Made by a program: the position numbers and the translations under genes. The notes under the pieces are model-generated. The model was given only the letters and a program-made list of their open reading frames with translations, had not been told where the DNA came from and searched no databases. A stretch of 64,000 nt of DNA. Source: Nocardia sputorum. Its GTDB lineage: Bacteria; Actinomycetota; Actinomycetes; Mycobacteriales; Mycobacteriaceae. Location: contig NZ_AP026978.1 in assembly GCF_027924405.1 (NCBI RefSeq), positions 2,232,001 through 2,296,000 of the forward strand, given 5' to 3'. Below, piece by piece: positions 18,215 through 27,136 of the stretch (the stretch's first letter is position 1; each line of letters opens with the position of its first letter).

Positions 18215-19323
18215 ACACCCATCATGGCCGAAGCCCCTCGACCTCGCGCGGGAACCGGAACCCCGAGTGTCGCGGCCGCGACACGCCGCCGTAGCCGCCC
18301 CGGCAACGCCACGAAGAGCGCACTCATCGCCTTGGCCGTGCCCGCGAGGTCGGTGCGGCCCGACAGATACGCGCGTTGGGTCGCCGGGGGCAGCGCGAAG
18401 AAGGTGTCGAAGAACAGCGGGAGATCATCGGGCGGCAGCGCGAGCAGGGCGCGCAGCCCGGCACCGCGCAGCCGGTGGACGACGCGTGCCGCGGCAGGCC
18501 ACACGTCCTGTCCCGCCGCCACCGCGTCGGCGGAAGCCAGCGTGGCGCCGACGCTGTACCCGGTCGCAGGGTGCAGGAATCCGCCCGCCGCCCCGAATCT
18601 CCGACGCCCGACGCGGCCGCCCTGCACCGGAAATCGGACGTGTTCCACGGGCTCCTCGCCGGTGTATCGAATGCCCCTGGCATCGAGCCGGTGCCGCAAG
18701 CGCGCGCGCAGTTGCGCACCGGTCAACGCGGGACGACCGGCCAGGCAGGTTTCCTCGAGCAGCATTCGCTCGGCGTCCAACGGGACGGCGTAGAGGAACG
18801 AGCGCGGCGCGCCGGGCGCGGCGCCGTTGTCCGGCCGCCAGTCCATGAACAGCGGGTCGAGTCCGCCGCAGCGTTCCGCGTCCACGATGACGCCGTAGGC
18901 GGTCTGCTCGGCCCGGGCGGGTGAGCGGGCCAGGCCGCGCGCGTCGATCACCCTCGCGCCGGTGATCGTCGCACCGGAGACCAAGGTCACCCGTTCGGGA
19001 GCGATGTGGGCCGCGCGGTCGGTGACGACGTTCGCGTCGGCTAGCCCCAGCGCGGTCTGCAATCTACCGGTGTCCAGCACGACGTAGGGGCGGTCCAGCC
19101 GGTGCGCGCGCGTTCCCCAGGCCAGCGGCCGGGGCACCGTCGCCGCGACGACATCCGGCGCCAGCCACTCCGGCAGTTCGTCGGCCCACACCGCGTAGGT
19201 GGCGGTCCACCTGCGCTCCGGCGCGGGATCCACCACGGTGACCGTGAGCCCGCGCGCCACGGCGCGGTGCGCGAGGGCGCGACCGGCCGGGCCGAGACCG
19301 CAGACGACCAAGTCGGGTGTCAC
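18211..19323 (-). CDS. lycopene cyclase family protein
   Basis: 370-aa FAD-dependent lycopene cyclase (CrtL/CrtY type) that forms the ionone rings of carotenoids. The dinucleotide-binding motif is DLVVCGLGPAGRALAHRA at about residues 4-21. YAVWADELPEW, FLYAVPLDAERMLLEETCL, VGRRRFGAAGGFLHPATGYS and FFDTFFALP are family hallmarks. GTG 19321-19323 is the most plausible start; the open frame upstream is non-homologous in character. Its stop overlaps the ku start by 4 bases. No crtE/B/I genes are nearby. Confidence 0.88.
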   Translation of the reverse strand: MTPDLVVCGLGPAGRALAHRAVARGLTVTVVDPAPERRWTATYAVWADELPEWLAPDVVAATVPRPLAWGTRAHRLDRPYVVLDTGRLQTALGLADANVVTDRAAHIAPERVTLVSGATITGARVIDARGLARSPARAEQTAYGVIVDAERCGGLDPLFMDWRPDNGAAPGAPRSFLYAVPLDAERMLLEETCLAGRPALTGAQLRARLRHRLDARGIRYTGEEPVEHVRFPVQGGRVGRRRFGAAGGFLHPATGYSVGATLASADAVAAGQDVWPAAARVVHRLRGAGLRALLALPPDDLPLFFDTFFALPPATQRAYLSGRTDLAGTAKAMSALFVALPGRLRRRVAAATLGVPVPARGRGASAMMGV

Positions 19324-19828
19324 GTCACGGGCCTGAGGTTCGCGGTGATGCGATGCGAGGCATGGTGGCAGCCTCTCATCTGCGCACTCGACGCGGGTAC
19401 CGCCCACACGGGAAGGCGCGGAGGATCCGGCTTCGCGGTGCTCCGGAGTGCCAAGCCCGCGTGCCGAAACGTGACCGGCGCGGATCGGTGTCCAGACCGC
19501 AGTCGGTGACCACGAAGAGGGGGCGACTTCGACGCGCACCCGCGCGGCCGGTCGGTGCGGGCCGAGCGTCCCCGGCGGTGCGGCCGCGCCTCGGCAGGAC
19601 CGGTCGTGGCCGGGCCGTGTGCCGATGGAATGTGTTCGCGCTCACCGTAGTTTGTCGCGCGTTGCTAGGATGCCGGGGCGCTGGCGCACGCATCCGGCTC
19701 CGGTGCCGAGTGTCAGGTGTCGGCGCACCGGTGCGCCGCGGATGGCGCGCCGGGCAGGTTGCCGACCGGCGACCGCTGGCGTCCGAGAGCGAAAGCGGCA
19801 CGACCGGAACGAGTTAGGGGTAGACGCA
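19324..19828. other. 505-bp divergent intergenic region
   Basis: Lies between the starts of lycopene cyclase (minus) and the MmpL-type transporter (plus) and must hold both promoters. I see no convincing -10 or operator palindrome and no coding frame with a credible start or family match. The frame of the transporter stays open to 19619, but its translation there is Arg-rich and unlike a protein N-terminus. Confidence 0.5.
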
Positions 19829-22039
19829 GTGTTCGAACTGACCAGGCGGCGCAGCCGGTGGATCCTCGCCGTGTTCGTGGTGCTCGCACTGGCGATGGGC
19901 ACGCTGAGCGCGACGCTGTTCGACAAAGTGCAGGGCGGCGGGTACATCGACCCCGACAGCGAATCGAGCCGGGCGACCGCCGTGCTGCGCGACACCTTCG
20001 GCGAGGCCACCCCGAATTTCGTGCTGCTGGTGCAAACTCGCCGATCGGTCGACGACGACGCCGCGGCCACCGCGGCGACGAACCTGGCCACCGAGCTGAA
20101 GTCGGAGCCCGGCGTCGCGGGCGTCACGTCCTACTGGACCGACAAATCGCCCGCGCTGCGCAGCACCGACGGCACCAAGGGCCTGATCGTGGCCAGCATC
20201 CTCGGCGAGGAGGCCGAGGTCGACAAGCGGGTGGGCGACCTCGCCGACCGGTTCGGCGGCACGCGCGGCCCGCTCGAGGTGCGGGTCGGCGGCTACGCGA
20301 TGCTGCTGCACGAGACGGTGCAGCAGAGCGAGAAGGACGTCGTGCTGGGCGAATCCATCGCCTTCCCGATCACGCTGGTCGCCCTGCTGCTCGTGTTCGG
20401 CGGCCTGGTCGCGGCCAGCCTGCCGCTGGTGGTCGCGATGATCACGGTGATGATCACGATGGGCGCGCTGTGGCTGATCGCGAGCGTCACCGATCTCGCC
20501 GCCACCGCGACCAACGTCGCCACCCTGCTCGGGCTCGGCCTGGCGATCGACTACAGCCTGCTGATCATCAGCCGCTACCGCGACGAACTGGTCGCCGGTC
20601 AGCAGCCCGGCGCCGCGGTGGCGGCGACCATGCGCTCGGCGGGCCGGACCGTCCTGTTCTCCGCCGTCACCGTCGCGGTCGCACTGTCGGGCCTGCTGTT
20701 CTTCCCGCTGCTGGCCGTGCGGTCGATGGGTTACGCGGGTCTGGCCGTCGCGGTGATCGCCGCGACGGTGTCGCTGACCGTGCTGCCGGCGATCCTGTTC
20801 CTGCTCGGCACCAAGATCGACAACGGCCAGTTGTGGTGGTTCCTGCGCGCCGCTCGCCCCGCGCCCGGCGAGGGCGCCTGGCACCGCCTGGCGCGGTTCG
20901 TGATGATGCGGCCGGTGCCCATCGGCCTGGCGGTGACCGCCCTGCTGCTCGTGCTGGGCGCGCCGTTCCTCGGCGTGCAGCTCGGCTTCCCCGACGAACG
21001 GTCGCTGCCGGAGTCGATGAACAATCGCCAGGTCACCGAGACCATCCAGCGCGACTTCTCCGCCACCGAGCAGAACGGTCTGTTCGCGGTACTGCCCGAA
21101 AGCGCCTACAGCGCCGCCGGATTGGACGCCTACGCCCGGGAACTGTCGGAGATCGAGAACGTCCGCCGGGTCGACACCGCCACCGGCAGTTACAGCCACG
21201 GCGGGCTGCTCGCCGCGCCCACCGAGGCCAACGGCCGCTTCCGCGCCGCGAACGCCGCCTATCTCACGGTGGTCCCGGACACCACCGATCCCACGGTGCT
21301 GGACCGGATCGCCGATGACGTGCGCGCGACGCCCGCCGCCTCGCCGGTGCTGGTCGGCGGCGTGGCCGCGGCCAACGCGGACGCCATCGGCTCGGTGATC
21401 TCGGCGCTGCCCTACGCGCTGGCCTTCGTCGTGCTGATCATGGTGGTGGTCCTGTTCCTGCTCACCGGCAGCGTCGTGCTCCCGCTGCTGGCGGTCGTGC
21501 TCAGCTTCCTGAGCCTCACCGCGACCTTCGGTGCGCTGGTCTGGATCTTCCAGGACGGGCACCTGTCCGGGCTGCTCGGTTTCACCGTCACCGGCGACCT
21601 GCCGCCGACGGTTCCGGTCATGCTGTTCGGCGTCGCGTTCGGTCTCGCCATGGACTACCAGGTCTTCCTGCTGGCGCGCATTCGGGAGGAGTACCAGCGC
21701 ACCCGATCGAACGCGCTGGCCGTCACCTCCGGGCTGGAGCGCATCGGCCGGATCGTCACGGCCGCGGCGGTCCTGATCTCGCTGGTCTTCCTCGGTTTCC
21801 TGGCCTCCGACATCACCTTCATGAAGGCGTTCGGTATCGGGCTTCCGCTCGCCGTCCTGGTGGACGCGACCCTGGTGCGCGGCTTCCTGCTGCCCGCGGC
21901 GATGGAATTGCTCGGCCACTGGAACTGGTACGCGCCCGGCCCGTTGCGCGCACTGCACCGGCGCTTCGGCATCGACGAGGAGCCTGCCGCTCCCGCGGTC
22001 GCGGGACGGGAGGACTGGCTCCAGCCCGCGCGGCTCTGA
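19829..22039 (+). CDS. MmpL/RND superfamily transporter
   Basis: 736-aa inner-membrane RND-type transporter with the MmpL layout. TM1 is at about residues 10-32, followed by a periplasmic domain, TM2-6, a second loop (about 395-520) and TM7-12. The proton-relay Asp-Tyr pairs are Asp241 in GLAIDYSLLI and Asp609 in FGLAMDYQVFL. Members export lipids or siderophores, or act as efflux pumps; cargo is unknown. GTG 19829 has GGGG about 9 bases upstream and gives FELTRRRSRWILAVF, a typical MmpL N-terminus. It is shorter than MmpL3 because it lacks a long C-terminal cytosolic tail. Confidence 0.9.
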   Translation: MFELTRRRSRWILAVFVVLALAMGTLSATLFDKVQGGGYIDPDSESSRATAVLRDTFGEATPNFVLLVQTRRSVDDDAAATAATNLATELKSEPGVAGVTSYWTDKSPALRSTDGTKGLIVASILGEEAEVDKRVGDLADRFGGTRGPLEVRVGGYAMLLHETVQQSEKDVVLGESIAFPITLVALLLVFGGLVAASLPLVVAMITVMITMGALWLIASVTDLAATATNVATLLGLGLAIDYSLLIISRYRDELVAGQQPGAAVAATMRSAGRTVLFSAVTVAVALSGLLFFPLLAVRSMGYAGLAVAVIAATVSLTVLPAILFLLGTKIDNGQLWWFLRAARPAPGEGAWHRLARFVMMRPVPIGLAVTALLLVLGAPFLGVQLGFPDERSLPESMNNRQVTETIQRDFSATEQNGLFAVLPESAYSAAGLDAYARELSEIENVRRVDTATGSYSHGGLLAAPTEANGRFRAANAAYLTVVPDTTDPTVLDRIADDVRATPAASPVLVGGVAAANADAIGSVISALPYALAFVVLIMVVVLFLLTGSVVLPLLAVVLSFLSLTATFGALVWIFQDGHLSGLLGFTVTGDLPPTVPVMLFGVAFGLAMDYQVFLLARIREEYQRTRSNALAVTSGLERIGRIVTAAAVLISLVFLGFLASDITFMKAFGIGLPLAVLVDATLVRGFLLPAAMELLGHWNWYAPGPLRALHRRFGIDEEPAAPAVAGREDWLQPARL

Positions 22040-22142
22040 GCCGCGACGATCGGACGAGCCCGATCCGGTAGGGTCGGTCCGGCAGCTCCGGGGAGGCCCA
22101 CACGGGGTGGGACGGCTGCCGGGAATGTGGAGGGCGACCGCG

Positions 22143-22949
22143 ATGACCTACCCGTCCGGTTCCGGATTCGGCGGCGGCCGAGCGGATTACGGGAAATCGG
22201 ACGAGGCGCGGCACGCGCCGGACTGGGGAAGCATGTCCCCGCCGAGCGCGTACCCGATGCAGGCGTGGGAGGCGCCGCCCCTGCCTCCGCCGCCCAGGCG
22301 CGGAACCGGCGTGATCGTCGCGCTGGCGGTCGGCGTGGTCGCCGTGCTGGTGGCGGTCGGGATCGGCGTCTCGGCGCATTCGCGGGTGCCGGGGCACGCA
22401 CAGGCCGCGGCCACGTCCGCCGAGGCGACCACCCGCGCGGGCGGCGTCACCAGCACTCGACCCGCGCGGCCCACGCCGGGCGGTACGCGCCCTTCGTCGG
22501 GCAGGCTGAGCTACACGGAATACGCGAAAGACTGGGACTTCCGGTTCGATCGCGTCGAGTTGCACGCCGACTGGGTCGACGGCCGTGATCACGCCGATTG
22601 CCATCCGATCGAAGCGGCGGGCAAGCTCACCGGCCTCGGCTGCGTCTACGCGGCGGAGCTGGTGTATCGCGCCGAGGGCGGCGCGCTCATGCTCACCCAG
22701 TTCGTCCTCGGCATGGCCGACCAGGACAAGGCGGCCGCGGCGAAAGACCGGTTCACCGACGCGGACCTCACCCTGCGTCCCGGCACGTACATCAAGGGCT
22801 ATGCGACCGGCAAGTGGAAGGACGGCACCGAGAAGGAATTCGTGGTGGTGACGCTGGCGACCGCCACCGGCGCGGTCGACGCCCCAACCGTGGAGAAATA
22901 CCTGCGCTACCGGCACGCCGACACGCTCGGCGCGCTGGCGTTCCGGTAG
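22143..22949 (+). CDS. hypothetical membrane-anchored protein
   Basis: 268-aa protein. The Gly/Pro-rich cytosolic N-terminus is about residues 1-53. A single TM helix follows (VIVALAVGVVAVLVAVGIGV, about 57-76), then a Thr/Ala/Pro linker and a compact extracytoplasmic domain of about 145 residues. Within that domain two Cys (ADCHPIEAAG, GLGCVYAAELVYR) could pair. The layout resembles actinobacterial surface-anchored proteins of unknown function. ATG 22143; a purine-rich GGAGGGCGACC precedes it. No family recognised. Confidence 0.72.
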   Translation: MTYPSGSGFGGGRADYGKSDEARHAPDWGSMSPPSAYPMQAWEAPPLPPPPRRGTGVIVALAVGVVAVLVAVGIGVSAHSRVPGHAQAAATSAEATTRAGGVTSTRPARPTPGGTRPSSGRLSYTEYAKDWDFRFDRVELHADWVDGRDHADCHPIEAAGKLTGLGCVYAAELVYRAEGGALMLTQFVLGMADQDKAAAAKDRFTDADLTLRPGTYIKGYATGKWKDGTEKEFVVVTLATATGAVDAPTVEKYLRYRHADTLGALAFR

Positions 22950-22964
22950 CGGCGCTGTCGCCGG

Positions 22965-23729
22965 TCAGATACCGCCGGTGGAGAGCAATCCGCCGTCCAC
23001 GCGCACCGTCTCGCCGGTGATCCACGCAGCCTCGTCCGAAACCAGGAATCCGATCAAGCGCGCCACATCCTCCGGGCTGCCCAACCGCTTCATCGGGTAC
23101 ACGCTCGCGGCGCGTTCCTCGTCGGCCGAGTACAGCGCGTCGGCGAACTTGGTCTTGATCACGCCGGGGGCGACGGCGTTCACCCGGATCTTCGGCCCCA
23201 GCTGCCAGGCGAGTTCGCCGGTGAGATGGATCAGCGCGGACTTGGACGCGCCGTAGGCGGCGATCACGCCGGTCGAGCGGATGCCCGCCACGCTGGCCAC
23301 GTTGACCACGGCGCCGCCGTGGTCGCGCATCCACGCCCGGTACGCCTCCTGGATGTAGCCGAGAGCCGCGACCACGTTCACGTCGAAGATCTTGCGCACG
23401 GCGTCCAGGTCGGCGTCCATCAGGGAGCCGTAGACCGGGTTGATTCCGGTGTTGTTGATCAGCACGTCCAGCGAACCGAACTCCGTGACCGCGCGCTCGA
23501 CCGCGGCCGCCCGATCCGCGGCGACACCCGAGTTGCCGGCCAGGGCGACGACCTGGCCCTGGTGACCCAGTTCGCGCAGCTCCGCGGCGGCCTCCTCCAG
23601 CGGATCCTTCTTCCGCGCGGTGATCAGCACGTTCGCGCCGCGGCCGAGCAGTTCCGCCGCGACCGCCTTGCCGATGCCACGGCTGGCCCCCGTGACCAGA
23701 GCGCTCTTGCCCAATAGATCGGTACTCAT
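22965..23729 (-). CDS. SDR family oxidoreductase
   Basis: 254-aa classical short-chain dehydrogenase. It has TGASRGIGKAVA (about residues 14-25), ARKKDP after beta-2, NNTGINPVYG, the catalytic Ser in VVNVASVAG and YGASKSAL with Tyr and Lys present, and the C-terminal ETVRVDGGLLS. Annotated relatives are often 3-oxoacyl-ACP-reductase-like; the substrate is not predictable. It is divergent from the ABC-F gene. Confidence 0.87.
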   Translation of the reverse strand: MSTDLLGKSALVTGASRGIGKAVAAELLGRGANVLITARKKDPLEEAAAELRELGHQGQVVALAGNSGVAADRAAAVERAVTEFGSLDVLINNTGINPVYGSLMDADLDAVRKIFDVNVVAALGYIQEAYRAWMRDHGGAVVNVASVAGIRSTGVIAAYGASKSALIHLTGELAWQLGPKIRVNAVAPGVIKTKFADALYSADEERAASVYPMKRLGSPEDVARLIGFLVSDEAAWITGETVRVDGGLLSTGGI

Positions 23730-23833
23730 GGCATCGCACGCTAGCGCAGGCGATCGTACGGGCCGTTACCGCCGTCACATGCGGGGTGCTGGGATGGGGC
23801 ACCACCACTGGTCCCAGGTAAAATTGGTGGTTC

Positions 23834-23855
23834 TTGTGCGCGTCGGGTCGCACAA
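23834..23855 (+). promoter_or_regulatory. hairpin in the leader of the ABC-F gene
   Basis: TTGTGCG / CGCACAA, 7-bp arms with an 8-nt loop, 42 bp upstream of the ABC-F GTG start. ABC-F resistance genes are often controlled by leader attenuation; this hairpin could take part, but I see no clear leader peptide ORF. Confidence 0.35.
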
Positions 23856-23896
23856 TCGAGCACGCGTCCAGCACCACGATCCGCGAGGAGAAGTTT

Positions 23897-25528
23897 GTGA
23901 TCACCGCGACCGACCTGGAGGTCCGGGCCGGAGTCCGCACCCTGCTGTCCGCTCCGGGACCGGCGCTGCGGGTGCAGGCGGGCGACCGGATCGGGCTGGT
24001 CGGGCGCAACGGCGCGGGGAAGACCACCACGCTGCGCATCCTGGCCGGTGAGGGTGAGCCGTACGCCGGGAAGATCCTTCGCTCCAGCGACATCGGTTAC
24101 CTGCCGCAGGATCCGCGCGAGGGCAATCTGGACGTGCTGGCTCGCGACCGGGTGCTGTCCGCCCGCGGCTTGGACACGCTGATCCGGGAGATGGAGAAGC
24201 AGCAGGCGCTGATGGCCGAGGTGGCCGACGACAAGGAGCGCGAGAAGGCCGTCCGCAAGTACGGCAGGCTCGAGGAGCGCTTCTCGGCACTCGGCGGCTA
24301 CGTCGCCGAGAGCGAGGCCGCGCGCATCTGCCACAGTCTCGGCCTGCCCGACCGGGTCCTCGGCCAGCCGTTGCGCACCCTCTCCGGTGGCCAGCGGCGC
24401 CGAATCGAATTGGCGCGCATCCTGTTCGCCGCTTCCGACGGCAGCGGCGGGCGCTCCGACACCATCCTGTTGCTGGACGAGCCGACCAACCATCTCGACG
24501 CCGACTCGATCACCTGGCTGCGCGGCTTCCTGCAGAACCACGACGGCGGACTGATCGTCATCAGCCACGACGTCGACCTGCTCGCCGACGTGGTGAACAA
24601 GGTGTGGTTCCTGGACGCGGTGCGCGGCGAGGCCGACGTCTACAACATGGGCTGGAAGAAGTACCTCGACGCGCGCGCGACCGATGAGCAGCGCAGGCGC
24701 CGCGAACGCGCGAACGCCGAGAAGAAGGCCAGTGCGCTGCGCGCCCAAGCGGCCAAGCTCGGCGCGAAGGCCACCAAAGCGACTGCGGCGCAGAACATGG
24801 CCAAGCGCGCCGATCGCCTGCTGGCGGAGCTCGACGACGTGCGCGTGGCCGACAAAGTCGCCCGGATCAAGTTCCCCGAGCCCGCTGCCTGCGGCAAGAG
24901 CCCCCTGATGGCCGAGAACCTGACCAAGGTCTACGGCTCGCTGGAGATCTTCACCGGCGTCGACCTCGCGATCGATCGCGGCAGCCGGGTGGTCGTCCTC
25001 GGACTCAACGGTGCGGGCAAGACGACGCTGCTGCGCCTGCTGGCCGGCGTCGAGCAGCCGACGGCGGGCGGGCTGGTGCCGGGGCACGGCCTGAAGATCG
25101 GCTACTTCGCCCAGGAGCACGACACCCTGGACGACAACGCCACCGTGTGGGAGAACATCCGCCACGCCGCGCCGGACGCGGGCGAGCAGGATCTGCGCGG
25201 CCTGCTCGGCGCTTTCATGTTCTCCGGTCCGCAACTCGAGCAGCCGGCGGGCACCCTGTCGGGTGGTGAGAAGACCAGGCTCGCACTCGCCGGATTGGTC
25301 TCCTCGGCGGCGAACGTGCTGCTGCTCGACGAGCCGACGAACAACCTCGACCCGGTGTCGCGGGAGCAGGTGCTCGACGCCCTGCGCACCTACGCGGGCG
25401 CGGTGGTGCTGGTAACCCACGACCCCGGCGCAGCGGAGGCGCTGTCTCCGGAACGCGTGATCCTGCTTCCGGACGGGACAGAAGACCATTGGTCGGCCGA
25501 ATACCTGGAACTTATTCAGCTCGCGTGA
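23897..25528 (+). CDS. ABC-F family ATP-binding protein
   Basis: 543-aa soluble ABC-F protein with two ATPase domains and no membrane segments, acting on the ribosome. Walker A motifs are GRNGAGKTT (about residue 35) and GLNGAGKTT (about 370). Signatures are LSGGQRRRIELA and LSGGEKTRLALA, and Walker B motifs are LLLDEPTNHLD and LLLDEPTNNLD. The linker between the domains is highly charged (about 255-330, EQRRRRERANAEKKASALRA). It corresponds to M. tuberculosis Rv1473 in context. GTG 23897 follows GAGGAGAAG. A role in ribosome protection against antibiotics is possible but not shown by sequence. Confidence 0.92.
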   Translation: MITATDLEVRAGVRTLLSAPGPALRVQAGDRIGLVGRNGAGKTTTLRILAGEGEPYAGKILRSSDIGYLPQDPREGNLDVLARDRVLSARGLDTLIREMEKQQALMAEVADDKEREKAVRKYGRLEERFSALGGYVAESEAARICHSLGLPDRVLGQPLRTLSGGQRRRIELARILFAASDGSGGRSDTILLLDEPTNHLDADSITWLRGFLQNHDGGLIVISHDVDLLADVVNKVWFLDAVRGEADVYNMGWKKYLDARATDEQRRRRERANAEKKASALRAQAAKLGAKATKATAAQNMAKRADRLLAELDDVRVADKVARIKFPEPAACGKSPLMAENLTKVYGSLEIFTGVDLAIDRGSRVVVLGLNGAGKTTLLRLLAGVEQPTAGGLVPGHGLKIGYFAQEHDTLDDNATVWENIRHAAPDAGEQDLRGLLGAFMFSGPQLEQPAGTLSGGEKTRLALAGLVSSAANVLLLDEPTNNLDPVSREQVLDALRTYAGAVVLVTHDPGAAEALSPERVILLPDGTEDHWSAEYLELIQLA

Positions 25529-25609
25529 GTTTCATCACAGGAACCCGTTGATCACGGCCTGCTGAGTGCTTAGCCTGGAAAGACGCTGCTCGGCGACTCG
25601 GAGGAAGCC

Positions 25610-25840
25610 ATGAGCGACAGGCCACAAAGCAAGGCCACATTGGGTAAGGGCACACGCGTCACCGGGAAGTCACGCGACCGCCTACAGACCCAGCTGAAGA
25701 AACAATACGAGGCGGGTGCGAGCATCCGGTCATTGGCGCGGTCCACCGGCCGCTCCTACGGCTTCATCCACAACGTGCTCGTGGAGTCGCATGTGCAGCT
25801 CCGCAGCCGGGGCGGAGCCAATCGCCGCAAGGGTCAATAG
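25610..25840 (+). CDS. small helix-turn-helix protein (Rv1473A-like)
   Basis: 76-aa basic protein. A helix-turn-helix is visible in KKQYEAGASIRSLARSTGRS followed by YGFIHNVLVESHVQLRSRGG, where SIRSLARSTGRSYGFIHNVL is the recognition part. Length, sequence and position directly after the ABC-F gene match M. tuberculosis Rv1473A, annotated as a possible regulator. ATG 25610 follows GGAGG. Its short linker to the ABC-F gene (81 bp) suggests a functional pair. Targets are unknown. Confidence 0.82.
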   Translation: MSDRPQSKATLGKGTRVTGKSRDRLQTQLKKQYEAGASIRSLARSTGRSYGFIHNVLVESHVQLRSRGGANRRKGQ

Positions 25841-26162
25841 CACCGCCACGGCGCGCGGAATTCGCGCCGCGAGGAACCCGTCGCACGGTGCCGTACACGT
25901 GGCCGGCGGAAGGGGCCTCGCGGTGCGGAGCCCGCTGTCGCGGATGATGGTTCCGCCGTCCGTTCCCCTAGGAACCGCCGAGGCAGCCGCCCGGCGGGTC
26001 GGCGCGGACTTGCCGTCGGCGTTGTTCGCCTGAAGGGCAACCGGGTAAGCCGGTGACCGTGTCGGCGCGTGCCGGGGCAGCGCGGGAGTCCTGCCTCGAC
26101 GCGATGAATGAATCTCGCCTACCGGGGTTTCCGCTGCCGACGGCGCGGGATGGCGGTTGTGC
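25841..26162. other. 322-bp convergent intergenic region
   Basis: Between the HTH gene and the 3' end of the ATP-grasp gene. Apart from the hairpin at 25849-25869 I see no gene or repeat here. It is the left boundary of the accessory island relative to M. tuberculosis gene order. Confidence 0.5.
25849..25869. terminator. terminator-like hairpin after the HTH gene
   Basis: CGGCGCG / CGCGCCG, 7-bp GC-only arms with a 7-nt loop, 8 bp after the stop of the small HTH gene. No U-tract. Confidence 0.45.
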
Positions 26163-27125
26163 TCAGTAGCCCGCCACCATGCCGTCACCGTCCACCAGCA
26201 GGTTGGCCAGGCTGCGAAAGATCGGCAGTCCGGTTTTGATCTCCAGGTAGGCGAACTGGCCCTGCGGGTTGACCTCCAAGAAGTAGTACTCGCCGTCGCG
26301 GCCGAGCCGAATGTCGAGGACGCCGAAGGACAATCCGAGCGCGCCCATCAGGGTGGCCAGCGACTTGCTCACCGAGGCGGGCAGCTGGCCGGGCACGAAA
26401 TCGACCGACGTGTCCAGGCGGGAGTCGACCTTCCCGACGCCCGCCTGCGAGTCGATGCGCACGGTCCATTCGACGCCGTCGACCCAGACCACGCGTAGAT
26501 CGCAGGTGGCGTCGACGTAGTCCTGGAAGGTGGTCGGCGCCGAACGGATCGCGGCCAGCCTGCCGAAATCGTCCCTGGAGATGATCCTGGTCTCGGCGAA
26601 CTCCGCTCGGCTGGTGCCGGTGCGCTTGTAAACGACCGGGCCGGGACGGGATTCGACGAAGCTGCGCGCCTCGTCCGGATCATTGGTGATCAGAGTCTCC
26701 GGCACCGCGAACCCGGCCCGCAACGCCGTCTCCAGTTGCACGATCTTGCGTCCCGCGGTGCGGTCGGCGCCCGGGTCGTTGACCCAGTAAGCCGGGATGG
26801 ACCAGAGCAGGCCCTGGATGAATCCGTCGCACTCGGCTTGGCGAAAATCGTTGTCCGAGGAGCGGACACTCGCGGGTACCCGCGCGGGGTGCGGGCGCCG
26901 CCACCACACCGACCGGACGTCGTCGAGGCCGATCAGGTGCGACAGCGACCGCGTGGTGCCGAGCCGGTCCAGCCGGAAGCTGCCGGACTCCCGGGGGAAA
27001 TCACGCAGGTCGAGGTGGATCGGGCCGAGCCCGTGGTGTTCTCGCAGGGTCGCCGCCATCGCGGTGGCGTGTAGATCATCGGATTCGGACACGATCAGGA
27101 CCGAACCGCGCCGGCGTGCGGCCAT
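26163..27125 (-). CDS. MvdD-type ATP-grasp ligase, candidate graspetide (RiPP) synthetase
   Basis: 320-aa ATP-grasp enzyme of the MvdC/MvdD (graspetide) branch. The N-terminal domain holds RSVWWRRPHPARVP (residues 71-84), a hallmark of the branch, and YWVNDP (113-118). ATP-binding lysines are likely Lys127 and Lys167 (VVYKRTGTS), with QDYVDATCDLRVVWVDG (201-217). Mg ligands are Asp271, Glu284 and Asn286 (YYFLEVNPQGQFAYLEIKTG). Related enzymes join Ser/Thr/Lys side chains to Asp/Glu in a precursor peptide, making ester or amide macrocycles. It starts 11 bp after the putative precursor gene in the same operon. No methyltransferase, acetyltransferase, protease or dedicated transporter is adjacent. 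Confidence 0.85.
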   Translation of the reverse strand: MAARRRGSVLIVSESDDLHATAMAATLREHHGLGPIHLDLRDFPRESGSFRLDRLGTTRSLSHLIGLDDVRSVWWRRPHPARVPASVRSSDNDFRQAECDGFIQGLLWSIPAYWVNDPGADRTAGRKIVQLETALRAGFAVPETLITNDPDEARSFVESRPGPVVYKRTGTSRAEFAETRIISRDDFGRLAAIRSAPTTFQDYVDATCDLRVVWVDGVEWTVRIDSQAGVGKVDSRLDTSVDFVPGQLPASVSKSLATLMGALGLSFGVLDIRLGRDGEYYFLEVNPQGQFAYLEIKTGLPIFRSLANLLVDGDGMVAGY

Positions 27126-27136
27126 CGGCCTGCCGC

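Noticed and set aside
19619..19828. Upstream extension of the MmpL-type transporter
   Set aside because: The 70 extra residues are Arg-rich and unlike the family N-terminus; GTG 19829 starts exactly at the conserved region.
23897..25528. Calling the ABC-F gene an antibiotic-resistance gene
   Set aside because: ABC-F proteins include housekeeping translation factors; the inter-domain linker alone does not allow a resistance call.
26163..27125. RimK-type or D-Ala-D-Ala ligase identity for the ATP-grasp enzyme
   Set aside because: The WWRRP motif and the adjacent precursor-like gene fit the MvdC/MvdD branch better than RimK or Ddl.
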